NCBI GenBank assembly: GCA_947651335.1
Contig: CANSYV010000058.1
Span: forward strand, 1-7,602
From: an uncultured Lachnospiraceae bacterium
GTDB taxonomy: Bacteria; Bacillota; Clostridia; Lachnospirales; Lachnospiraceae
DNA length: 7,602 nucleotides
Reading direction: 5' to 3'
A program made the translations under genes and the position numbers. Below, one piece after another: positions 1-5,471 of this stretch (positions within the stretch are counted from its first letter, which is position 1; every line of letters begins with the position of its first letter). The notes under the pieces were generated by a model, which was not told the DNA's origin, did no database searches, and was given only the letters and a program-made list of their open reading frames with translations.

Positions 1-6
1 GCACAG

Positions 7-1254
7 ATGGAAGAGAAGATGACAAAACTGGAGAAGTACTGGATACTGTACGATGTGGGCAATTCGGCTTTCGTCCTTTTGGTATCCACGATTCTGCCCA
101 TTTATTTTAACTATCTGGCAGAACAGGGAGGGGTATCGGAGGTAGACGCCCTGGCCTGCTGGGGGTATGCCATGTCCGTATCAACTCTTCTTGTAGCTTT
201 TATCGGGCCTGTGCTGGGAACCATAGCCGACACGGAAGGCTACAAAAAACCGGTCTTTACCATATGTGTGGTCACGGGCGCCGCAGGCTGTGCCGCCCTG
301 GCCGCGCCGGCCTCGTGGCTTTTGTTCCTTGTGATCTTCGTCATAGCCAAGGTGGGATATTCCGCCAGCCTGATCTTCTACGACGCCATGCTGGCCGACG
401 TGACGGAGCCGTCCCGTATGGATCAGGTATCCTCCCAGGGGTACGCGTGGGGGTACATCGGAAGCTGTGTCCCTTTTATCCTGAGCCTGGTGTTTGTATT
501 GGGCTATAAAAGCCTGGGCATCACTATGGAGACGGCCATGGCCGTGGCATTCTTTCTCAACGCTGGGTGGTGGCTGGCAGCCACGGTCCCTCTCTGGAGA
601 CACTACAGGCAGAGACACGGGGTTCCAAAGCAGGCACACGTGGTCAGAGACAGTTTTGGCAGACTGGCGAAGGTACTGAAAGATATAAGAGGGAATCGAA
701 AGATTCTTTTGTTTCTGCTGGCGTTTTTTTTCTACATCGACGGAGTGTACACCATCATTGAGATGGCGACGGCCTACGGCAGCGCCATCGGTCTGGATAC
801 TCAGGGACTTCTTCTGGCTCTTCTGGTGACTCAGCTGGTGGCATTCCCCTGGGCTCTGCTGTTCGGAAGGCTGGCGAAAAAATATAAAAACACCACACTG
901 ATTAAAGTCTGCATCGTTTGCTATTTTTTCATCGCCCTGTTTGCTGTACAGCTTGACAGGCAGTGGGAATTCTGGTTTCTGGCAGTCTGCGTCGGCATGT
1001 TTCAGGGAGGGATACAGGCCCTGTCCCGGTCTTACTTTGCCAGTATCATCCCGCCGGAGAAGTCGGGAGAATTTTTCGGTATCTTTGATATCTGCGGGAA
1101 AGGGGCGTCCTTTATGGGAACGGCCCTGGTGGGCGCCATGACACAGCTGACCCAAGATCCCGGTGCAGGCGTGGGAATGCTGGCAGTGCTCTTTGCCGTT
1201 GGATTTATCCTTTTCAGGAAGGCGGCTGCTCTTTCCAGCCCATATACTCCTTGA
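7..1254 (+). CDS. MFS permease of the UMF1 (Atg22-like) family
   Basis: This is an integral membrane transporter of the major facilitator superfamily. Its substrate cannot be told from sequence; bacterial UMF1 members are mostly uncharacterised. The 415 residues hold about twelve hydrophobic segments (roughly 12-34, 50-72, 82-100, 103-122, 147-166, 175-195, 234-252, 267-287, 299-316, 322-338, 355-375, 386-403), with a long basic loop near 196-233 dividing two six-helix halves. Family marks are YDVGNSAF at 15-22, the MFS loop 2-3 motif GTIADTEGYKK at 71-81, and GGIQALSRSYFA at 334-345 followed by EFFGIFDICGK. The frame is open to the window edge, so the true start may lie upstream; ATG at 7 or at 19 (MTKLEKYW) are both plausible, and neither has a clear ribosome binding site. 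The last 41 bp overlap the convergent LysR gene. Family call is firm, function is open. Confidence 0.88.
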   Translation: MEEKMTKLEKYWILYDVGNSAFVLLVSTILPIYFNYLAEQGGVSEVDALACWGYAMSVSTLLVAFIGPVLGTIADTEGYKKPVFTICVVTGAAGCAALAAPASWLLFLVIFVIAKVGYSASLIFYDAMLADVTEPSRMDQVSSQGYAWGYIGSCVPFILSLVFVLGYKSLGITMETAMAVAFFLNAGWWLAATVPLWRHYRQRHGVPKQAHVVRDSFGRLAKVLKDIRGNRKILLFLLAFFFYIDGVYTIIEMATAYGSAIGLDTQGLLLALLVTQLVAFPWALLFGRLAKKYKNTTLIKVCIVCYFFIALFAVQLDRQWEFWFLAVCVGMFQGGIQALSRSYFASIIPPEKSGEFFGIFDICGKGASFMGTALVGAMTQLTQDPGAGVGMLAVLFAVGFILFRKAAALSSPYTP

Positions 1255-2113
1255 AATAAGATACAAATTCCCTGGCGATGGGGGAGACATATCCGTTTTT
1301 TTTGTACACGGCTACCATCCGGGTGAAGGTGGACTCCGAGAGGATCGGATGCCTGGTCAGACTGTCCCCTATAGAAAGGTTGCAGATAGTCTCCGGAACC
1401 AGGGCTATTCCCAGCCCTGCTCCTGCCCACAAAAGACAGGTTCTGGCGTCGTCATTACGGCAGAAGATATCCGGTTCCAAGCCGATATTTTGGAAAGCAG
1501 CCGATATTATGGAATCGAAGCGCCGGTAGTAGATGAGCGGTTTCCCCGCCAGATCCGCCAGCCGGATGGACTGGCCGTCATCACATTGATGGAAATACCG
1601 GGGAATTCCTACGGCCATAAGGGGTTCCGACGGCCCGTAGCAGCACCGGAAGCCTTCACAATTGAAAGGAGTGCGGAGAATGGCACATTCGATAAGGCCG
1701 TTTTTTAGGTGCTCCAGAAGCTGATAGGTGTTCCCTTCTGTCAGTTCAAATCGGACGGCGGGATGTTCACGGCAGAAGTCTGTCAGAAATTCTTCTGTCA
1801 GCATGTGCCCGGAGGATGAGATGGTGCCCAGCCGCAAGATGCCGCAGGATCCGTTTTTATACCCATGAAGCTGTTTTTCGGTGGTTTCCATGACAGCCAG
1901 GATGCTTTTAGCCCTCTCATAGAGAAACGCTCCCGCCGGCGTAGGTTCTGCCTTCCTGGAAGTTCGGGTGAGGAGGCAGACTCCCAGCTCTTCCTCCAGG
2001 GCCATGATCTGTTTGCTTAGAGGAGGCTGGGACAGTCCCAGGGCCTGAGCCGCCGCGGTGAAACTGCCTGTCTCTACAATGGCTGCAAAATAGTGTAATT
2101 GTTTGGAATTCAT
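1214..2113 (-). CDS. LysR-family transcriptional regulator (partner of the ABC gene)
   Basis: This is a cytoplasmic LysR-type DNA-binding regulator of 299 residues, normal for the family. The N-terminal winged helix-turn-helix covers about residues 1-60 (MNSKQLHYFAAIVETGSFT, then AAAQALGLSQPPLSKQI as the recognition region), followed by a linker helix and a periplasmic-binding-protein-like effector domain from about 90 to 295. The frame extends to a TTG at 2137, but ATG at 2113 is chosen: it is preceded by AGAGAGGG (2119-2126 on the complement) at 5 nt, and the LysR homology begins exactly there. It is transcribed divergently from the truncated ABC exporter gene across a 117-bp gap, which suggests that exporter was its regulated target. 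It ends inside the convergent MFS gene, with no room for a separate terminator. The inducer is unknown; the MFS gene as a target is possible but less likely, since LysR targets are usually divergent. Confidence 0.92.
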   Translation of the reverse strand: MNSKQLHYFAAIVETGSFTAAAQALGLSQPPLSKQIMALEEELGVCLLTRTSRKAEPTPAGAFLYERAKSILAVMETTEKQLHGYKNGSCGILRLGTISSSGHMLTEEFLTDFCREHPAVRFELTEGNTYQLLEHLKNGLIECAILRTPFNCEGFRCCYGPSEPLMAVGIPRYFHQCDDGQSIRLADLAGKPLIYYRRFDSIISAAFQNIGLEPDIFCRNDDARTCLLWAGAGLGIALVPETICNLSIGDSLTRHPILSESTFTRMVAVYKKNGYVSPIAREFVSYFKEYMGWKEQPPS

Positions 2114-2155
2114 AAAAACCCTCTCTGTATCTGTCAATCTTTGGAAGAATATCTC

Positions 2156-2184
2156 TTGCGCATATTATACCATAATGCTATAAT
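2156..2184 (+). promoter_or_regulatory. Predicted sigma-A promoter of the ABC exporter gene
   Basis: TTGCGC (2156-2161) and a perfect TATAAT (2179-2184) are separated by 17 bp. The predicted start is near 2191, leaving a leader of about 40 nt that holds the strong ribosome binding site AGGGAGGA (2217-2224) 6 nt before the ATG at 2231. It interleaves with the LysR promoter, so the two polymerases could not both occupy the site. Confidence 0.6.
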
Positions 2185-2191
2185 GGCACAA
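2164..2191 (-). promoter_or_regulatory. Predicted sigma-A promoter of the first LysR gene
   Basis: Read on the minus strand, TTGTGC (2186-2191) and a perfect TATAAT (2164-2169) are separated by 16 bp. Transcription would start near 2157, about 44 bp before the ATG at 2113. It overlaps the opposing ABC promoter. Confidence 0.6.
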
Positions 2192-2230
2192 GCTATTATT
2201 TTGAAAAAATATAAATAGGGAGGATTCCAT

Positions 2231-3043
2231 ATGAGAAAGCTCTTAAAGTACTTTAAAGGCTACAAACTTGAAAGTATACTGGGGCCTCTGTTCAAGCTGT
2301 TGGAAGCCAGCTTTGAGTTGTTTGTGCCTCTGGTCATGGCTCAGATCATCGATGTGGGAATCAAAAATCGCGACATGGGATATATTTTTCGTATGGGGGG
2401 CGTGCTGGTGCTCTTGGGGGTCGTGGGGCTGACTTGCTCTTTGACGGCCCAGTACTTCTCGGCCAAGGCGGCGGTGGGCATTGGAACCATGCTGAGAAAT
2501 GACCTGTTCCGCCACATCAACACCTTGTCTTACAAGGAGATCGATACCATAGGGACTTCCACGCTGGTCACCAGGATGACCAGCGATATCAACCAGGTTC
2601 AGTCAGGAATCAACCTGGTGCTGCGGCTGTTTCTCCGCTCCCCGTTTATTGTGTTCGGTGCCATGGTCATGGCCTTTACCATCAATTTCAAGGCCGCTAT
2701 GATCTTTGTAGTGACTATTCCTCTCCTTTCCGTGGTGGTGTTTGGTGTTATGCTCATCAGCATGCCGCTGTACAAGAAAGTTCAGAAGCAGCTGGACCAA
2801 GTGCTTCTCACCACCAGGGAGAATCTTTTGGGAGCCAGGGTAGTGCGGGCGTTCAACCGACAGGATGACGAGGCAGAGAATTTTGATCAGGAGAATGCCC
2901 TGTTAGTCCGTCTACAGGTGTTTGTAGGAAAAATATCCGCTCTCATGAATCCTGTCACCTACGTGATTATCAACGGGGCCATCATCGTCCTTATCTGGAC
3001 AGGGGCATGGCAGGTGGAGGATGGGATCATCAGTCAGGTATAA
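2231..3043 (+). CDS. ABC exporter half-transporter, truncated after the membrane domain (broken gene)
   Basis: The 270 residues match the N-terminal membrane domain of an ABC exporter, in the multidrug/lipid half-transporter class that usually runs about 570-600 residues with a C-terminal ATPase. Hydrophobic segments lie near 16-40, 55-75, 130-152, 155-177 and 240-258. Typical exporter features are visible: [21 protein letters not shown] at 99-119 around the first coupling helix, and [15 protein letters not shown] at 197-211 before the second. The sequence stops at DGIISQV, just where the sixth helix should begin, so TM6, Walker A, signature and Walker B are all absent. The start is sound, with a good promoter and ribosome binding site. 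Family members of this kind usually pair with a second half-transporter gene, which is also missing. The product should be inactive as a pump; downstream sequence belongs to an unrelated nuclease gene. Confidence 0.85.
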   Translation: MRKLLKYFKGYKLESILGPLFKLLEASFELFVPLVMAQIIDVGIKNRDMGYIFRMGGVLVLLGVVGLTCSLTAQYFSAKAAVGIGTMLRNDLFRHINTLSYKEIDTIGTSTLVTRMTSDINQVQSGINLVLRLFLRSPFIVFGAMVMAFTINFKAAMIFVVTIPLLSVVVFGVMLISMPLYKKVQKQLDQVLLTTRENLLGARVVRAFNRQDDEAENFDQENALLVRLQVFVGKISALMNPVTYVIINGAIIVLIWTGAWQVEDGIISQV

Positions 3044-3311
3044 AATCACCTCCAACCGTGAAAGCGGCTTTGGGCGGTATGATGTGGTTCTGGAACCCTT
3101 AAGCAGGAAAGATGATGGGATTATTCTGGAATTTAAAGTTCACGATCCGGACCCGAGGAACAAGAAGACATTGGAAGATACGGTAAGAGAAGCCTTGGAA
3201 CAGATTGAACAGATGCACTATGCCGCGGACCTGGAAGCAAAAGGAATTCCACCAGAGCGCATCAGAAAGTATGGATTTGCCTTTGAGGGGAAAACAGTAC
3301 TCATTGGATAG
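3021..3311 (+). pseudogene. C-terminal remnant of an AAA-ATPase-like/PD-(D/E)XK nuclease protein
   Basis: The frame gives 96 residues, but only those from about RYKIT (3036 onward) belong to the original gene; the first few codons are out-of-frame ABC sequence. [16 protein letters not shown] followed by ILEFKV is the hallmark of the PD-(D/E)XK domain that closes AAA-ATPase-like (DUF1703-type) proteins, which are usually 500-600 residues and common in gut Firmicutes and Bacteroidetes. The putative catalytic Asp (in GRYD) and the E-x-K of LEFKV are kept, and the natural C-terminus ([11 protein letters not shown]) is intact, but the whole ATPase domain is missing. The ATG at 3021 lies 23 bp inside the end of the ABC frame, right after GGTGGAGG, so some coupled translation is conceivable. 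I read it as a gene remnant without a known role. Family function is not established. Confidence 0.75.
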
Positions 3312-3315
3312 CCCG

Positions 3316-3344
3316 GCAGGCGGGAGCAGCTGACTCCCGCCTGC
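3316..3344. other. Perfect 11-bp stem hairpin at the end of the nuclease remnant
   Basis: GCAGGCGGGAG (3316-3326) pairs perfectly with CTCCCGCCTGC (3334-3344) across a 7-nt loop, 5 bp after the remnant's stop codon. No T-run follows on either strand, so it is not a canonical intrinsic terminator. It could still slow polymerase or protect a 3' end from either direction, since the reductase gene ends nearby on the other strand. Confidence 0.55.
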
Positions 3345-3360
3345 TTACGGCATATTGCCT

Positions 3361-3373
3361 GTACAAATTGTAC
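3361..3373. repeat. Short inverted repeat GTACAA-A-TTGTAC
   Basis: Two 6-bp arms are complementary around a single central A, followed by TTTT on the plus strand. It lies between the converging 3' ends of the nuclease remnant and the reductase gene, about 24 bp from the reductase stop codon. It may be a protein-binding site left from deleted sequence, or chance. Confidence 0.35.
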
Positions 3374-3396
3374 TTTTAGCAGGAGAATGAATTGCC

Positions 3397-4323
3397 TTAC
3401 TCTTTGTCCAAAATCTCCTGCTTTCTTCCCAGAATATCATCTGACAGAATCTCCGCCTCTGCCTGTTCAAAGCCAATTCTTTCAATGGTCTGGGCGAAGC
3501 GCTCTCCCGGCTGGCCTTTTTCACGGAACAGCAGAATACATTTTTCCACTGCCTTCATCACTTCTTCTTCTGATTCAAAGATTTTGCCTAAGGGTTTTCC
3601 GTGGGAAATATTTTTTCCCCATCTTCCTCCGATATACATTTTATACCCATTCATACCGTCAGGGATGGCGTCAAAGCGGCAGTTTCCCACACAGCGCCCG
3701 CAGTGGGTGCATATTTCCTGGTCGATTTCCAAAACGCCGTCCTTTATTTTAGCGGCTCCCATAGGACAGACTTTTTCAATGGCACATTTTTTGCACCCTT
3801 TACAGCCTTCTTTGTCATAATGGGGAACCAGCTGGCCCACAATACCCACGTCGTTCAGTTCCGGTTTTACACAGTTATTGGGACAGCCTCCCACGGCAAT
3901 TTTGAATTTGTGGGGGAGTTTCACCTGGCGGTATCCCTCGTAAAATGCTTTGTGGATTTTCTCGGATAAATCAAAGGTGTCAATCCTTCCATACTGGCAG
4001 GTAGTTCCTTTACAGGAGACCACAGGGCGCACTTTCGCTCCGGTTCCTCCGGTGCTCATCCCTGCCTGCTCAATAAATGCCCGGAATTCGTCTATTTTCT
4101 CATAGGGAATTCCCTGGACTTCCACTGTCATACGGGTGGTGTACACCACATTTCCGTTTCCGAACTTTCTGGCTGCCTCGCCGATTGCAATATGCTCATC
4201 AGCGGTGAGTTTGCCGTTTACCGTAATCACACGGCCGGAAAAGTTGTCTGTTCCCTTATTGCTGAGAAATCCCAGCCCTTTTACTCTTTTTTCATCTTCT
4301 TTACTGACTGTTAGTGCTGCCAT
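3397..4323 (-). CDS. Sulfite-reductase-like siroheme/4Fe-4S protein with C-terminal ferredoxin domain
   Basis: This 308-residue cytoplasmic redox protein resembles the catalytic subunit of anaerobic sulfite reductase (AsrC-like) and small clostridial nitrite/sulfite reductase proteins, which reduce sulfite or nitrite at coupled siroheme and 4Fe-4S centres. A ferredoxin-like half domain holds TTRM (62-65, Arg64 a likely siroheme contact). Cys104 and Cys109 (SCKGTTC) with Cys147 and Cys151 (GGCPNNC) form the siroheme-cluster ligand set. A dicluster ferredoxin insert follows: Cys174/177/180/186 and Cys205/208/211/215. ATG at 4323 is chosen because GAGGAGG (4330-4336) lies 6 nt upstream and because the alternative ATG at 4362 sits within the predicted -10 box. 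No AsrA/AsrB partner lies beside it, so the electron donor is unknown. A divergent LysR gene probably controls it. The exact substrate is an inference. Confidence 0.85.
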   Translation of the reverse strand: MAALTVSKEDEKRVKGLGFLSNKGTDNFSGRVITVNGKLTADEHIAIGEAARKFGNGNVVYTTRMTVEVQGIPYEKIDEFRAFIEQAGMSTGGTGAKVRPVVSCKGTTCQYGRIDTFDLSEKIHKAFYEGYRQVKLPHKFKIAVGGCPNNCVKPELNDVGIVGQLVPHYDKEGCKGCKKCAIEKVCPMGAAKIKDGVLEIDQEICTHCGRCVGNCRFDAIPDGMNGYKMYIGGRWGKNISHGKPLGKIFESEEEVMKAVEKCILLFREKGQPGERFAQTIERIGFEQAEAEILSDDILGRKQEILDKE

Positions 4324-4357
4324 ATTTTTCCTCCTCAAACTGTTTTTGCTTCTGTTT

Positions 4358-4386
4358 ATCATAACACTTGTTTATCTATATGTAAA
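4358..4386 (-). promoter_or_regulatory. Predicted sigma-A promoter of the reductase gene
   Basis: On the minus strand TTTACA (4381-4386) and TATGAT (4358-4363) are spaced by 17 bp. The start would fall near 4351, giving a leader of about 28 nt with the ribosome binding site. This placement rules out the ATG at 4360-4362 as the reductase start. Confidence 0.65.
4361..4375. promoter_or_regulatory. Candidate LysR box (T-N11-A type)
   Basis: ATAACACTTGTTTAT has complementary 4-bp ends and the T-N11-A spacing (T4362, A4374) typical of LysR sites. It overlaps the reductase -10 box and the -35 of the LysR gene. The arms are short and the region is AT-rich, so this is tentative. Confidence 0.3.
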
Positions 4387-4396
4387 ATATTATAAT
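4368..4396 (+). promoter_or_regulatory. Predicted sigma-A promoter of the second LysR gene
   Basis: TTGTTT (4368-4373) and a perfect TATAAT (4391-4396) are spaced by 17 bp. The start would be near 4403, about 42 bp before the ATG at 4445. It interleaves with the opposing reductase promoter, as expected for an autoregulated LysR gene. Confidence 0.62.
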
Positions 4397-4399
4397 ATT
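4386..4399. repeat. Perfect 14-bp palindrome AATATTATAATATT
   Basis: The sequence is its own reverse complement. It begins at the edge of the reductase -35 box and covers the -10 box of the LysR gene, so a protein bound here would affect both promoters. Pure A/T content raises the odds of chance symmetry. Confidence 0.5.
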
Positions 4400-4444
4400 A
4401 TGTAATTAATAGTTTTTTCCTATCAGAAAGGAAATATACATCCT

Positions 4445-5383
4445 ATGACCTTACGACATATGAAGATTTTTATCGAAGTGGTGGAAACCGGAAAAATGAG
4501 CACAGCAGCCAAGAATCTGTACATGGCCCAGCCCTCTGTCAGCCAGGCAGTCCATGAACTGGAGGCTCATTACCAGACCCTGCTGTTTCGGCGCTATGCC
4601 AAAAAGCTCTATATCACTGAGGACGGAAAACTTCTGTACTCCTATGCGAAACAGCTGGCCTCACAATTTGCGCGGATGGAGGAGACCATGCTCACCAAGA
4701 ACCGCCGGGAAAAGTACCGCATTGGGGCCACCATTTCTGTGGGAGGAAGCATTCTCTCCCCGGTTGTAAAACATTTCCGCCAGAAGTTTCCGGAGCTGGA
4801 TGTCTACGCTTTCGTGGGAAATACCCAGGAAATCGAGGAACGGCTGCTGAACATGGACTTGGACGTGGGAATCATTGAGGGTTTTGTAAAAAGCACAGAC
4901 CTGATTACCATTCCCCTGCTGGAAGACCCTCTGGTGCTGGCCTGCAGCCAGAGCCACCCCCTGGCCGGACGAAATGCCCTGTACATAGAGGACCTGCAGG
5001 AACAGGAATTTGTCATACGGGAACCGGGCAGCGGAACCAGGGAACTGCTGGACCGTTTTCTGGCCTCCCATGGCATCCATATCACTGTGGCTTTCGAGGC
5101 CCATACGCCGGATTCCATTAAAAACGCCCTGCGGATTAACCAGTGCCTGACTCTGATTTCCGCAAGGCTTGTGGAGCAGGAATTAAAGAGCGGAGAATTC
5201 ATCGCCTTTTCCAGCCAGGATTCCCAGTGGAACCGCTATTTCCGCATGGTTTACCACAAGGGGAATGACTCTGCTCCCTATCTTCCTATTTTAAAAGAAA
5301 TTATTTCTTCCTATGACCAGAAGGTTCCTCTGGACCGGTTTATCCATGGACAGTTCATTGATACCACTGTCAAAAAACCGTGA
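4445..5383 (+). CDS. LysR-family regulator divergent from the reductase gene
   Basis: This is a 312-residue LysR-type transcription factor. The N-terminal winged helix-turn-helix is at about 1-60 (MTLRHMKIFIEVVETGK, then STAAKNLYMAQPSVSQAVHEL as the recognition helices), with the wing around RRYAKKLYITEDGKLL. The effector-binding domain runs from about 90 (RIGATISVGGS) to 295 and includes VGNTQEIEERLLNMDLDVGI, the usual first inter-lobe stretch. Such regulators of the CysB/CbbR-like branch often respond to sulfur, nitrogen or carbon metabolites, but the ligand cannot be read here. The start ATG at 4445 fits the family N-terminus; the ribosome binding site AGAAAGGA (4425-4432) is 12 nt away, somewhat long, suggesting modest translation. 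Its location, 121 bp from the reductase start on the opposite strand with interleaved promoters, suggests it controls the reductase and itself. Confidence 0.93.
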   Translation: MTLRHMKIFIEVVETGKMSTAAKNLYMAQPSVSQAVHELEAHYQTLLFRRYAKKLYITEDGKLLYSYAKQLASQFARMEETMLTKNRREKYRIGATISVGGSILSPVVKHFRQKFPELDVYAFVGNTQEIEERLLNMDLDVGIIEGFVKSTDLITIPLLEDPLVLACSQSHPLAGRNALYIEDLQEQEFVIREPGSGTRELLDRFLASHGIHITVAFEAHTPDSIKNALRINQCLTLISARLVEQELKSGEFIAFSSQDSQWNRYFRMVYHKGNDSAPYLPILKEIISSYDQKVPLDRFIHGQFIDTTVKKP

Positions 5384-5396
5384 ATCCAAACTGATG

Positions 5397-5468
5397 GCCA
5401 GGGTGGATGTGTTATGGAACAGTATACAGGTGCGGGCTGTTCCATACCGCCTACCCATGGCTGGTTTT
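5397..5468. terminator. Long hairpin between converging genes, probable bidirectional terminator
   Basis: A perfect 10-bp inner stem, TATGGAACAG (5413-5422) with CTGTTCCATA (5437-5446), closes a 14-nt loop. Outside it GCCAGGGT (5397-5404) pairs with ACCC-A-TGGC (5453-5461) with one bulged A. TGGTTTT follows on the plus strand, suited to ending the LysR transcript. On the minus strand the T-run (TTTTTT, complement of 5372-5377) lies further off, so termination of the amylosucrase message is less certain. Confidence 0.6.
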
Positions 5469-5471
5469 ATA

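Noticed and set aside
181..1290. Long 369-codon open frame on the minus strand under the MFS gene
   Set aside because: The translation is rich in Gln, His, Lys, Pro and Ser without any domain; it is antisense to a clear membrane protein and has no ribosome binding site of note. It is a by-product of the GC-rich codon pattern.
1163..1708. 181-codon plus-strand frame running through the MFS end into the LysR gene
   Set aside because: It is antisense to the well-supported LysR effector domain and shows no recognisable protein features.
2111..2137. TTG start at 2137 for the first LysR protein
   Set aside because: The eight extra residues precede the normal LysR N-terminus, whereas ATG 2113 has a well-placed AGAGAGGG.
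5435..5444. 10-bp match GGCTGTTCCA shared with 7522-7531
   Set aside because: It occurs within two different hairpins, but a single 10-bp match in 7.6 kb is close to chance and the surroundings differ.
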